The notes under the pieces: generated by a model
Databases searched by the model: none
Told to the model about the DNA's origin: nothing
The model's input: the letters and a program-made list of their open reading frames with translations, nothing else
Shown: piece by piece, positions 11,840 through 23,689 of the stretch
Layout: each line of letters opens with the position of its first letter
Position numbering within the stretch: position 1 is the first letter of the stretch
Assembly: GCA_005784505.1 (NCBI GenBank)
Contig: VCAZ01000025.1
Coordinates: 4,530,001 to 4,594,000, forward strand
Source: Bagarius yarrelli
Lineage: Eukaryota; Chordata; Actinopteri; Siluriformes; Sisoridae
DNA length: 64,000 bases
Direction: 5' to 3'
Translations under genes and position numbers: made by a program

Positions 11840-14800
11840 TGGTTGTGTGCATGCTTTACCTGTACATTTAGGTTTGTAGTTTTGTCTGGTAGAAGGAGGT
11901 AAGCTGAAAGAGCGGCTGATGCGTGGAACGTTGCTGTCCAAGCTGAAACTTTTTGTCCGTTTTCGACACTCCACAGCCAGACGAGGGCAGCAGTCCTTAT
12001 GACAGCTAACGCCACACACTAACAGGGTAGAAGAGATAAACCCAGGACTCACTATTACTGTCTACTCACTGATTTGAATGCTCTGATTTACATTTCTTAA
12101 CTGCAACAGTCATACCTTTGCATTTGTATCTTTGCTTGTAAAATCCCCACATCTAAAGAAACGAGACATAAATGAGTCAAACATAAATGATCTGGAAATA
12201 CCTTCTGCTTTATTTATAAAGGGGCAAAATGATTAGAGTGCAAACTAGTGAAAAACATGAAGTTCAGGGTGTTTGTTTAGCAGAAAGTGAGACAGCAGGA
12301 AGTGGTGTAACTGTTCACACCCTATTAAACCTCATGAGTACAGCAACCCTGAACAACAACAAAATCACACTCATCCAAACCAGCATGAGAACCCGTAATA
12401 TAGCTTATTTCCATCTCTGGTTGATGTCCAGTGTCAAGCTAATGTGGCTGGAAAAACAATAAAACCCTAGAATAAATCTCTACATATAACTATGTAATCT
12501 TAATATAGTTAAATAAACATTTATCTTTATATTTCTGGTACAATATCTCTTTCAATGCTGGATGAAGCGCCCTAGTGAGCAGAGTAATATGTAACTATAA
12601 TTAAAAAAAAATGATTCTGCTAATAGGGGCAGCACGGTGACTTAGTTGTTAGCATGGTTGCTTTACAGCAAAGAAGAAAGTTTACACAGTCCAAAAAACA
12701 TGTATGTTAGGGTAATTGGTGATTCTAAATTGCCCATAGGAGTGAGTGATGGACTGGCGACCTGTCCAGGGTGTTACCCGTCCTGCCTTTTGCCCTTTCA
12801 AAGACGGCTGCGATAGACTTCATCAGATACCCGTGACGAATTAGGGAATAAGCAGGTGTAGAAGATGGATGGATGGATGATTTTGCTAATCCACAATGTT
12901 TAAGCATTTATCCACATGCTGTTTGGTTTGGGTTTCAATTTTCTGTGTTGATGCATGACAGTAAAGAGCAGGATGACATCACTAACAACACCCTCGCGTT
13001 ATTGGCTCTCATAATATCTTATGGCTGATACAACTATATAGTCCAACTTCAAATCTTGTAAAAAGAAGCCATACAGTATACAATTATTTGTATGAAAAAA
13101 AAAACCTGGAACTGGTAACCGTGATCCTGCCATGTTTGTACAAAAAAAAAAAAACCCTACACACATTTACACAAAAATGAGATTTTGTCATGTGAGTTAA
13201 CTTTGCAAAAAACACATTAACCTGGCAACCCTGTTGTTAGCGATATTCGTGATTGCTGCTCCAGTGAGCCTCTATTAGTGCTTGTTGCAGTTCACATTTT
13301 TTAAAACTATATACCAGGGGTCACCAGACTCGGTGCTGAAGGGCTGGTGTCCTGCAGAGTTTAGCTCTGACTTCCCTTAACAAACCTGCATATACATTTC
13401 AAGTATACTTAACAATACCTTGATTAGCCAGTTCAGGACCAAGTCCGGTGACCCCTGCTGTACACAATAATTAATCTTGAATGCTATAAACAAGGAAGTA
13501 AACTACCGAATAAATGTGTATCTTGGTTTAAAAACAAATCAGCATAACTGACAGATTAAAAATGTGTGTGTATGTGTGTGTGTGTGTGTGTGTGTGCGCA
13601 TACTCACAATGCCTGAGCAGTGCTGGCAGACTGTAGGCTTAAAGCAACTCGTAGCACTAAACGTGTGCACAAAACCCATCTTACAGTTTAGCATGGAGTT
13701 GGCCTTGGCGAAATACTCGATCATCTCCTCTCGGCTAATTCTGCCATCCCTTTAAGTGAAAGACAAAAAAAGACAGGAAACTGAAGCTAACGTGTATAGT
13801 ACATATATCAAAATGTGGAATGAAAAATTCCTTATAGAATCCCATCTGACTCGACTCACTGGTTGTGGTCGAGGTCATCAAATTTGCTGAGGTAAGGAAA
13901 GTTGCTTCTGATGCTTTCGAACTCTTCTTGAGTGATGTAGTCATCCCCATCGGTGTCAAAATTTTTAAATACAGACTGAAAAATTAAAACGTAGCCCATA
14001 ATGTGCTGGTTTCTTTAAAATAGAAAACAAAAAAACAAGACAAAAAAAAATCATCATGGGTGAAAACCTGCCTCCACCATCTTCTCTATGTGTTTGTTGA
14101 TGATCACTGGATCAGCCTTGGGTTTGATTGAAGACGCCCACTGCTCTATTAAAGGAGATTGTGTCTTTGAGCTGGAAACCTAACAAGCCCAAATAAATGG
14201 AGAAGTCAGAATGGCAAAGTAAAGCATGGCACTGATGGATTCTTACAAATGGCTCCTGTCTGAGGCCTAAAAAGAATAATTACAGTGTAGTACTCTAATT
14301 TCCCAGCTGCAAGCCCAAGTAAGTGGGTTATGCAATCAAAATCAGTACATTAATCTGTCAAAACCATGCGGTAAATGGTAGCAATTTGAGGCAAGTTTCT
14401 GTCACAAGGTTCTGATAGGTGCTTTATGGAGAAGTGATACCAGTGGAATTGACTCACTGATAATTTCAGACTGCGTGGTTCTCTCTGCAGTGAAAGCTGA
14501 TAGATCTCTTCCTCTGTGTGGTACTGGTCCAGAGACACCTAAACACAATTTACAATGAAAATGTTAGATGTTTAAGATGCATTTTAAATGACTTTCACTA
14601 CTTTTCCAGTCTTCATAATACACTTAATCATAAAATAATAACATAATACACTATCTTGCCAACATCATTCAATCAATATGTGGTAGTTTAGTGGTAAAGG
14701 TGTTGGACTGCTAACCAGAAGATTGTGGATTCAATTCCCAGCACCACCAAGTTACCACTGTTGGGCCCCTGAGCAAGGCCCTTAACTTCTTAATGGCTCA

Positions 14801-17431
14801 TTTGTATAAATAATATAAAATGTAAGTCGCTTTGGATAAATGCTTCATATGTTTTCTACTTTAGTTTTTTAAATATTTAAAAGCACACAGTTGTCTAGGA
14901 TGTCCCTGTATGCTGTACTGCTGTGCTCAACCTCACTAAACACTTTTGTCATAAGTGGAACACCGGTTGCACCTTGAGGCTTATAACCCAGCACCAGTGT
15001 CTGCCACGGAGCTGCTCTTTTTAGCATACTGGAGAGCCTTCCCAGAAGATTCCAGGTTATAACATGAAAAAAAAGCAAATAAATCTGGTATGAAACCAAA
15101 ACGTTTAGCCTTCTAATGTATATTTTACAATAGTACTAGTTTTGTATATGGGGGGATGTGGTGGCTCATGGTCAAGATTTTGGGTTTGATTCCCAGTTTC
15201 ATTATACTTGATCAAGCCACCACTGCTGGGCCCCTGAGCAAGGCCCTTAACCTCCAATTGCTTAGTTGTATAAAGGAGATACATGTAAGTCACTCTGGAT
15301 TAGAACGTCTGGCAAATGCTGTAAATGTTTATCATACACAATCTGCTTTTATTTACTTTTACATTTATGTTTATTCATTACATTTTTTAAGGATTTGTTT
15401 TAACCCGAGAACCTAAAAACTGTGGAGCTTCATTTATGTAGAAAAAATAGAGTAAAACTATGAACATGGCAACTCTGTGATTAACAGATTAAAATGTTCA
15501 TGGTGCAAGCATAAGGTCCCTGCCCCAGACTAGCCACCATTTGCACCTGTCACAATTCCCAAAGACAGCAGATATGTTAATGTGCCTCAACCTTTAGACC
15601 ACCCTTGCTCCCTCTCTTTAGCTCTGGACTCACAATGAGCAGGTTGAGGAGATCTGGGTTGGCATCGATTTTAGGTGGAGTAGCCTGGATCATTGCCAGC
15701 TCCTGCAGGATTGTGTAGAGTTGCTGTGTCTTGATAAGGTTGACTCGTGTTTTTTCCTGATCAGCCCAGTCAGGAAGAGCCACGTGAACAGCAATCAAGT
15801 CCTTTAGGTGCACGCCAAGGATGGGGAAGCGGAAGCCGGTGCATTCTGAAAAGCGCTGTCGGTAGTGGCTGTAGTTTGCGCTAGATGTGATCAACTCTAT
15901 GAGCTTCTCGAATTCCTGATTAAATATCACAGAAATTATTTAAGATAATGATTATGGAGATAAGACATTTTTTATTGGTCATGTTATGGGTAATGCTGAG
16001 TTGTTGGCCTTGAATATTTGCTATCACTATTATTTGGGAAATAAATATATACATTATATTATTATCTTGACATATGAATTCCCTTCCTTATAAATTTATT
16101 CCTTATGAATAAAATTTTTGCAATTTTGGCATACGAAGCAATGTTGGTGTCCACACAACCGTAGGATCCGTTTTAAAGTTGATTATGTCAGTGGAACGCC
16201 AAGAAAAACAGAATTTCAGCAATTTTTTTAGTCAAAGCTGTTTTAAAAGTGCTAATTTACAATATCAATGATGCCTTTGGCATGTTTTCAAAAGCTACAT
16301 GATTTCTCACACTTTTTTTTTGTTAACACACATATTTACTTCATGTCTTCTCTAAATGTTTAGATTTTTATATAAAAAAGCTATGATTATTTTGTTTGTA
16401 GTTGATAATATTAGTGAAATTTTTGGATGGCTGTAATGGATTATCTGCATATACATAGTTTATGATAAACTATGCGGTAAGTTTATTGCTAAGAATTTGT
16501 ATTTTCACCTTTAGAGTGAAATAAATTCGTATGTCGAGGTTTCACTGTACATTGGAACAAGTCTCTGTTTTATCGATTTCATTTAAATGTGTAAATGAGT
16601 TTTTAAGCTTCGTAAACAGATCTTTACCTTTCGAGCATCACTACTAACGAAAGCCTGAGTTTCTTTTAGTCTGGAGATAGAACTGTTACTGAGACCCCCT
16701 ACAACCGCCATTAGAGTGTTGAAATTCTGCAGCTCCAGCAACCTCTGCAATAAACAAAACATACAAGCGCATTATTAATAGCCATGCATTTTTTTAGGAT
16801 ACTTTACTAAAACTGAAAATCTTGGTCTAACCTGGGCCACTTTAATAAACTCGCCAATGACAGTGGCTCTCTGCTGGGCGGTAGGTTTACTGAGCACCAT
16901 CATCTGGATCCACTGTGACACCCTATTGAAAAGAGTAATGAAGCGCTCCAGGATGGGGTTATCCACTGTACAGCCCTGCATCACGAAGCTGTGGTAGTCC
17001 TGGAACTGAAGAATTCAAACATGTATCTGCTTTTATACCTTAACAGCAAATATTGTCAAAGAGACGATTTATAGAAATCCAAATTAAGATTTAGGTCAAT
17101 AATGGAATAGAAAAAATGCTTAAAGGAAACACTGAGAGAAACCAAGGTGCTTTACTATAAAATTTAGTAAGTATTTGGATTTGAGTGGTTTTGTCTACCT
17201 AACCTGACCAGGCCCAAGGCATAAGCAAACTATGTGGCAGCTTAGGGCCCCTGTGGCCCCTTTGTTTTTTAAAATATTTTATTATGATGGTGGACAATAG
17301 TAATCATACAAAAAAGCTATATCAAAGGCAACATTATGTAAATGGGATGCAGGATGCATAAACAGCCAGAGTGAGACTAACTGAAGTTGACTGAAGAAGG
17401 AGCAGTAGTGCAATAAAATTCTTATTAATGT

Positions 17432-17463
<32 letters not shown>

Positions 17464-20400
17464 CTTTTTCTGTTGCAGAAAAAAATATTTTTAAAAATGT
17501 GAGAAAGTGGTAGCTCAGTGGTTAAGGTGTTGGACTGCTAGCTCTTAACCCCTAATTGCCCAGTTGTATAAAAGAGTTTAATGTAAGTTGCTCTGGTTAA
17601 GGACATCTGCCAAATGCTAAAAATGTAAAAAAAAAAAAACCCAAAAAACAATAAAAGATAACTAACAGTTAATAAAGAAAATCTATGTAAAGTGAACTAG
17701 GCTATTTATTTAGCAACTTTTCATTCTTACAATTCAAAATCACAGAAAGGTATAATAAAGCATTGGTATAATGTAAGAAACACGGCTACTGCATATAAAA
17801 TCGATAATATATGTGTTTGATTCATAAATTTGCGAATAATCAAGGATTGACAATAATTGATCATATTGGCGAAACTGAGCGGCCTTCAAATAAAATTCTG
17901 GGGAAGTGGTGGCTCATTGTTAAGGTGTTGGACTACCAAACTGAAGCTTGTGAGTTCGATTCCCAGCTCCACCAAGGCTCCTTAACCCCCAACTGCTAAG
18001 TTGTAAAAATGACATAAATGTAAGTTGCGTTTGCCAAATGCTAGATATGTAATTCTGCTTAGGACTTCCCTAAACTGTCATTAGGATTTCAAGCGTGTGG
18101 TTATCTGTCTAGCAAAACTAGCTGACATTAGTAGATAGTCATTGTCATGTATTTAAAACCACATGAGTTGATTGGATTGGCCAGAGATTTATACAGAAGT
18201 TTACCACATCTTTGAAATGGTATAATCCACTGTAGGGGTCAGTAATCGCTATCTTTCTGACAACCGAATAAATATTTTTACATGTGTAGTTTGAATAACC
18301 TATTGATTTTTTTGAGGATGTTAAACAGTATTTCCCCCCTAAACCTTACATTAATTGTAACAGTTAGCCAAGCCAGGTTTGCATCTCACCAGGATCTTGC
18401 AGAAAGATTTGTACTCCATGTAGGTCAGGTGCTCAGCCAAGGTGGAGGAGTCTAAGTGGTCAAACAGCAGCGAGGTTTTACTCTTCTTCTGAACACTCGA
18501 GGTCAGCTGTCTCTTCCACTCATATGATGGGCTAACGACAGCAATAGATCGCACGCATTAGCAAAGTCATGTGGTCGGTCATGTGGTTATCACAGTGTTA
18601 AAGCTAAAGAAAATGGTATTTGGCCTACCTAAAACAGACATATGGTGCTGCATAATTTATTTCACTGGATCATTTATAGCAATCAGGGAAGCTGTCATTT
18701 TTAATTTAGTTTTAGCAGAATGAAAATCTCATGCTGACATAATCAAAATGGATTTTTATATGAAAAAGCTGTTTTTAATAGAAAATAAAAACAACCAGTC
18801 CACCAAAAAGAGGAAAATAGTTCAAATATGCAACGGCAGCTGATGCTAAAAAGCAAAACTCTATTGCATGTATGGGGCTTCACATGTTCTTCTGGACTAC
18901 GCTATTATTTCCTATAGATGTGAATATGCGCATATATTAAAATTAATTAACTTCAATCAGTGTTTCCAGGATAGTTCTAGGATGTGCCGTAACCCTGACC
19001 AGTATAAAGCGTTTTCTAAAAATAGCTAAACAACTGCAAATGTTACTTAGATCTCCTTGGTTGTGTGGATAAATGATATGTTCTTCATATATGGACGATC
19101 GCCCATGTTTAGGTGTCTCTATACATCAGAAAAAAATGAAGCGGATGGTTGTATAGAGTGCTGACTCACACACTGTCGAAATCTATGAGCAAACTTCGCC
19201 TCACATCACCGTTCTGCACAAGCAACTCTTTCAGACAGCGGATCGGCTCAACTAGCTCTGGGTTCAGGTCAAACTCAGCTGGGAACTCGCTCATCCAGTA
19301 CCTTAGAGAAGACAAGAGGGCGAGAAAAGAGTGAACGAGGGAGAAAAAGTGTGAAGTCTAGCAAAGCATGAAATAGGTATCTATGCTACCTAAAAAACAA
19401 AGAGTGCTTTGGGCGGTCTCGGCACAGCCATTTTTCTGTGAGCTGCAACGCTTTAAAGGTGCGTCGAACTGAACAAGCTTTATGTACAGGTCAGCAAACA
19501 AATTTGATTCCTGATTTGATTCTCCAACTTACTTGACAAGATGACAAATCTGAGAGCAGCAACCGGCAGTGCAATCCTGAGACCTGTTATGCTGTTATGG
19601 TAAATCTCCATTTTGTCAGTGTAATTCAATACAAGAAAGGTGTGAAAAATGAACATGTGACAGTGCCAAGCATTTCTCACGGTGACAGCCCTGGCACATG
19701 ACAAACTGCGCTCGGTGCAAAAAACTTGACATCCAAGAGAGGTAAATTATGCCTTCCAGTCAGTTATGATGTTAGGAGGATGAAGTATGGGGTACAAACT
19801 GCACAGTAAGTACAGCTGCACAGGATATCTGCTGTGCATTATAGCTATGAATCATTATCACAGTTTGGGTTGTTACGATACTGTTATTGAAGAAATATTT
19901 CCACAAAAGACATTTCAAGTTTATCTCTATTAGTCTATTTAAATCTCTTTCCTCCTGTGAGGATTTTGATAATAAATGGGACGATAAAAAAAAAAAAAAA
20001 AAAAAAAAAAAGGACTTATGCAGGATTTATAACATTTTGATCAATATTAGCATCATTTGTAATAACAGTGTTTATTCATCTCCTATACCTGCTTATTCCC
20101 TAATTCGGGGTCAGTGGGATACTATCCTAACCGTCTCTAAGGGGGCAAAGGGCAGGAGGGGTATACCGTAGACAGGGCCACACACACTCAGTCCTAGGGG
20201 CAATTTATAAGCATCAATCAACCTAACATACATTTTTTGTTAGGAATCCGGAGTACCCGGAGTAAACCCAAACAAGCACATGGCTTCTTGCTGTAAGGCA
20301 ACAGTACTAACCACTGAGCCACCATGCTACCCCATAATAGCATTGCACTGGTTATAATTATCAGGAATACACCAGGCCACCAGAGGGCAACCCCAGGACT

Positions 20401-22127
20401 CATTTAAACCATAATCTTAATCTTTTTCATGCAGACGGTGTCATGTGATTGTCATGTGTTACCCCTGTCTCGTCATTGTTTGGTTTCCCCTTTGTTTTTA
20501 AAGTTGTTGCTGGTTTGTTATTTGCCATGTTAATGTTAAAACAATCAACTGAACCAGTAATACCTGAATAAATTAGGGAAACCAACCAATGACAAGACAG
20601 GAGTGACAAACGGCAATCACAATGACACCGTCTACATGACAAACACAAACAAAAACAAAGACAGCTCATGGCTTAAACAAACAAAAGAACAAGCAGTCCC
20701 AGCATTTCCCCCTGGTGGGGGTAAATATTCCATATATCCCTGACAATAATAATAGACTGTTTCTAATACATTATCAGTACTATAATAATTATTATTTACA
20801 TAAACTTGGTATGGTGTGGTAGATGTGTTACATAATCTACGCCTGAGATTAAAGCACTGTTACTAAAGAATTTTACACAATTAAAACTTCAACGTTTAAG
20901 GCTGTGGGTTGTTGACAAGATAATCGGTTTTCAAGCTTCACTACCACCGAGCTGCCACCCTTGGGTCCTTGAGCAAGGCTCTTAACTCTTCTCGCCTCCA
21001 GGGGTGCCATATTATGTCTGACCCAAATTTTTTTAGCACAACTTTCTGAACTGGGGTCAAAAAAAGAAACCAAATTTTACTGTATTATAATGAATACGTG
21101 ACAACTTAAAAGTTACTCAACTTAAAACCACGAACTGTGTGCTTTGGTCTTTAAACATAAAACATGAGTCATAATGCAAACGAACCTGTTTCAGAGACAT
21201 TTCCCAAAAATATTACATCGATCAAAAAATATGTCATTAAATTCACTACTTAAGAAATATAATGGAGTTGTTGCTGATGGCTAAAAATAATCAACATCAG
21301 GGTGCTAAAACTTACTCTGCTTTGCATAAGACCATACTTTTATTTTGCATTTGCTATTCAAATATCGACTCAGAGGAAAATCCCCTGGCTTTACCCCCCT
21401 CACCAAAAAAAGGAAGTAGAACAATAACATCCAACTCATTAAAACACAATGGTTTTTTCTTACATTTCAGAGAGCTTTAAATTATGATTAATATATTTAT
21501 ATATATTTATAAATTAACCACTGGTTAACATCAGTGCCATCGTTTGTTTGTCTAACCTAGGGGTGGGCAAACCCGGTCCTGCAGAGGTTAGCTTCAACCT
21601 GCCTCAACACTCTTACCTGTAAGTTTCAGCAAGATCTTGCCTAGCCAGATTTTATTAGTTGGTTCAGGTGTGTTTGATTAGAGTTGAAGCTAAACTCTGC
21701 AGGACACACAGCCCTCCAGGAACGAGATTGCCCACCCCTGGTCTAAATAGTTTGTGTTATGTTGCACAATTTCTGTCTCTAGAAGAAAAGGATACTTAAG
21801 AAAGAGTTTCTTGGCAAAGTCAGTGGAGGAAATGTACCAGGGATGCATCATGAGGAACATCCTAACCAAAGTAGCATCCTTTAACACTCCTTCATCATCT
21901 GTGTGAGAAAGACAAAGAGCTGTGAGCCAGACTCGGAAAGACAAAACCGAACTTTATTCACACTGACACAGACAGAAATCAGCATAGAGAAATGTCAAGC
22001 CTGTGTATGAGCTGTTTGATCAGGGGAGCTTACACAAGAGTGTGTGAAAGTACTGACCGAATGCTTTGATGCAAGCTTCCACCAGTTCTTCCACACTGGC
22101 TGACTGATCCGATAAAAAGCTTTCCAT
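11057..22127 (-). CDS. rasgrp2: RAS guanyl-releasing protein 2 (CalDAG-GEFI)
   Basis: A guanine-nucleotide exchange factor that activates Rap1 in response to calcium; in mammals it drives integrin activation in platelets and neutrophils. Coding exons in transcript order: 22127-22058, 21898-21796, 19583-19533, 19301-19170, 18531-18390, 17005-16832, 16744-16628, 15915-15634, 14538-14458, 14266-14247, 14171-14072, 13975-13860, 13749-13608, 12152-12116, 12018-11860, 11115-11057. Phases agree throughout and give 594 aa (human about 609). Domains: N-terminal REM-type region about 1-125 (motif MFLMMHPWY); CDC25 catalytic domain about 150-385 (LAEHLTY-type, GFRFPILGVHLKDL); EF loops at 431-442 (DTDGDDYITQEE) and 460-471 (DHNQDGRISREE); a C1 domain with H491, C504, C507, C521, C524, H529, C532, C540. 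The start fits family alignment and AGGAAGATGG context. The exon 2/3 join is the least certain. One intron appears to be GC-AG. Confidence 0.95.
11386..11859. repeat. Minisatellite of exon-derived cassettes and (TG)n
   Basis: Three cassettes of about 62 bp (about 11433-11500, 11580-11642, 11731-11793) are separated by TG-rich tracts, with a repeat period of about 140-150 bp. Each resembles the 3' end of rasgrp2 exon 15 plus its donor (about 11852-11915): on the minus strand 'ctttcagctt' through 'caggtaa'. The copies differ from the exon at roughly a fifth of positions, and the two later copies are identical over most of their length. It sits in the last rasgrp2 intron. Confidence 0.85.
12116..12152 (-). 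other. rasgrp2: rasgrp2 37-nt exon inside the C1 domain
   Basis: Too short for an open-frame search. Minus strand: acceptor 'tttctttag', 37 bases reading MWGFYKQRYKCK plus one base, donor 'gtatga'. It joins phase 0 upstream and phase 1 downstream, and supplies zinc ligand C521 of the C1 domain. Human RASGRP2 has the similar ILGIYKQGLKCR at this place. Confidence 0.92.
12625..12880 (+). repeat. Dispersed repeat family C copy
   Basis: Begins 'ggggcagcacggtgactta', includes 'gactggcgacctgtccaggg', and ends in a (GGAT)n tail 'gatggatggatgg'. It lies in the rasgrp2 intron between the 37-nt exon and the preceding C1 exon. Confidence 0.8.
13315..13457. mobile_element. hAT-type MITE
   Basis: Terminal inverted repeats 'caggggtcaccagactcgg' and 'aagtccggtgacccctg'. 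Flanks 'ctatatac' and 'ctgtacac' match at 6 of 8 positions, consistent with an old 8-bp target duplication. Internal text 'tgtcctgcagagttta' is shared with the copies at 21558 and 46800. Confidence 0.7.
13563..13597. repeat. (TG)n microsatellite next to a rasgrp2 splice donor
   Basis: TG dinucleotides, with one TA interruption near the start, lie about 10 bp into the intron after the exon ending at 13608 (minus strand). Confidence 0.9.
14247..14266 (-). other. rasgrp2: rasgrp2 20-nt microexon
   Basis: On the minus strand: acceptor 'ttctttttag', 20 bases encoding ASDRSH plus two bases, donor 'gtaaga'. It changes phase from 0 to 2, and the next exon begins with the single base needed. Skipping it would shift the frame unless another acceptor were used. 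It lies in the variable linker between the catalytic domain and the EF hands. Confidence 0.75.
14681..14850 (+). repeat. tRNA-like SINE copy (family A)
   Basis: Near full length: 'tggtagtttagtggtaaagg' head, 'ggattcaattccc' B box, 'gggcccctgagcaaggccc' core, 'gctttggataaatgc' tail. In a rasgrp2 intron. Confidence 0.85.
15156..15330 (+). repeat. tRNA-like SINE copy (family A)
   Basis: The head 'atgtggtggctcatggtcaag' lacks part of the tRNA-like region. The core and the tail 'ctggcaaatgctgtaaatg' are intact. In a rasgrp2 intron. Confidence 0.85.
17207..17420. repeat. Dispersed repeat family E copy
   Basis: Starts 'tgaccaggcccaaggcataag', with 'cttagggcccctgtggcccc' and 'gggatgcaggatgcataaac'. 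It is the opposite-strand partner of 4955-5350. An (AT)n tract follows at 17436-17462. Confidence 0.6.
17506..18050 (+). repeat. Two partial family A SINE copies
   Basis: 17506-17627 has the head joined directly to the 3' half (the B box and core are deleted). 17903-18050 has the head and B box ('gagttcgattccc') but lacks part of the core. Both lie in one rasgrp2 intron. Confidence 0.75.
19986..20011. repeat. Poly(A) tract
   Basis: 26 consecutive A, in a rasgrp2 intron just before a family C repeat. Confidence 0.95.
20075..20335 (-). repeat. Dispersed repeat family C copy
   Basis: Reverse orientation: 'tatacctgcttattccctaa', 'ggggcaatttataagcatca', 'ttcttgctgtaaggcaacag', then 'ccactgagccaccatgct'. 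In a rasgrp2 intron. Confidence 0.8.
20885..21060 (+). repeat. SINE-like repeat (family B, degraded)
   Basis: It has 'cccttgggtccttgagcaag' followed by 'cgcctccaggggtgccata' and 'ctgaactggggtc'. This 3' part resembles the copy at 44428-44680 and differs from family A. Confidence 0.6.
21558..21740. mobile_element. hAT-type MITE
   Basis: Ends 'taggggtgggcaaacccgg' and 'gagattgcccacccctg', palindromic inside ('cctgcagaggttagcttca' against 'ttgaagctaaactctgcagg'). Flanks 'gtctaacc' and 'gtctaaat' match at 6 of 8 bases. Its right end is about 56 bp from a rasgrp2 exon (21796-21898). Confidence 0.75.
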
Positions 22128-22131
22128 CTTC

Positions 22132-22163
22132 CTTTGCTCACTCCTTTCTCTCTCTATCTCTCC

Positions 22164-22197
<34 letters not shown>

Positions 22198-22203
22198 TTC
22201 TGT
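22132..22203. repeat. (CT)n/(GA)n tract in the rasgrp2 5' leader
   Basis: A pyrimidine-rich tract on the plus strand, which is GA-rich in the rasgrp2 sense direction and begins only a few bases before the start codon. It may be part of the 5' untranslated region or core promoter. Confidence 0.85.
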
Positions 22204-22992
22204 GCTCCTGTTTTTTTACACCTCTTTGGTCCGTCTTTGTCACTCTGGAAATACTGTATGGCAGAAGCCTGTGAAGCGGTGCAAACAATTCACAAATAAA
22301 AACGAGGCACAAAACAATTTATATGGATATGAGCAACAGCAGTAATTCTTATGCGCTGATAAAAAGAACCCACACCCCACCACCCCCTTTCTCCCTCCTG
22401 ACTTTTTTGGGATGGCTAAGGTTTGAACAAAATTGTGGCATATAAATAGAAAAAAAAATTAAATCACACTACTAAAAGCTATTTATCGAATACTTGTACC
22501 AGAAGTCTACTTACTGTACACGGCGATGCGGCTATCCTGTCTAAAAAAAAAAAAGGTTTTCTTAGAAAAAAAAGACACAATGTTCTGAAAAGTGTGAGAA
22601 ACTTAGTTCAACATAGGGGGAGGAGCTCACACTGATCTGTGTGTTACTCTGGGTTTCCGGCCTGTTGTGAAACTTACACCCTTTGTATTTCCTGTTGTTA
22701 ACTGAAGGGTTCCTTTCACACGTCCTTTCAACGCAAAGCCTTCAAAGATCTCAGCTGAAGATTTCTTCACTGACTTTCACATAACACAGAATTTTATTGG
22801 AAAGTTAACTATATTTCTATAAATAGTTTGAAAGTTTTAAAAATCCTCTTGTGCACAAGAATAACAAACAGTAACATAATTTATTTTCATTAGTAAAATA
22901 TTATATCGCTTTATTTATGCTTTTAATTTGTTTTAAGGACGAAACTTAATTTTTAACTTCTTAGGTTTCTTTTTTGACCTTTAAATACATTT

Positions 22993-23506
22993 TATGGTCA
23001 AAAGTATTGGCACCCACCCATCACATTCAGATGTATCTTTTGAACATTCTATTCCAGATTTAGTCTTGCTTTTACTCCAGTAATAACCTTCACACATCTG
23101 GAAAGGATTTCCACTGGATTGTGTCATGTGACTGTGGGGATTTGTGTTCGTTCAGCTGCAATAGTATTAATTAGATTAGACACTAATAGGTAGGGTAAGG
23201 AGGTCTGAGAATTCAGGTAGGGTTCCAGGTCATCCCAAAGATGTTTGATGGGTTTAGTGAGTCAAAGTCAGGGCTCTGTGCAGAACATTTGAGTTCTTCT
23301 ACTTCAACCCGATCACACCATGTCTTTATGGAGCTCAGGAGCTTTGTGCACAGGGGCATTGTCATCCTGGAACAGTGATTGGTTCTCATACAACATACAA
23401 AAAAAAATTCTGGACAACTGTGTCCTTCAGACTTTGTCGCAAAAAAAAATTGGACTAAAATGGGTGTGCTGGTAAGGTGTCCACAAACTTTTGGCCAAAT
23501 AGTATA
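22993..23506. mobile_element. Tc1/mariner-like MITE with transposase remnant
   Basis: Imperfect terminal inverted repeats: 'tatggtcaaaagtattgg' at the left, and 'acttttggccaaatagtata' at the right. On the minus strand a short frame reads FQDDNAPVHKAPEL, which resembles the second catalytic Asp motif of Tc1/mariner transposases. Farther on, in another frame, is KPIKHLWDDLE, like the SPDLNPIEHLW region. Stops and a frameshift make it a fossil. The best preserved of about seven copies here. Confidence 0.75.
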
Positions 23507-23689
23507 CCTAGTACAAGCCACAAAGGTCAATTTTGTCATCTAGCCAGTATCTACATGCTACAGTCTTTTTTGGGGGTTTGAGTAACATTGATTTCTGTAG
23601 CTAATTTAACTGACTAGACAGCAAGTCAAATTCTACCCAATGACAAATGATGGTTATTTAAGGATATTTAACTTCTGATGAATTCATTA

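Noticed and set aside
11371..11902. Cys-Val-rich open frames on the plus strand
   Set aside because: They arise from (TG)n tracts and the duplicated cassettes antisense to rasgrp2.
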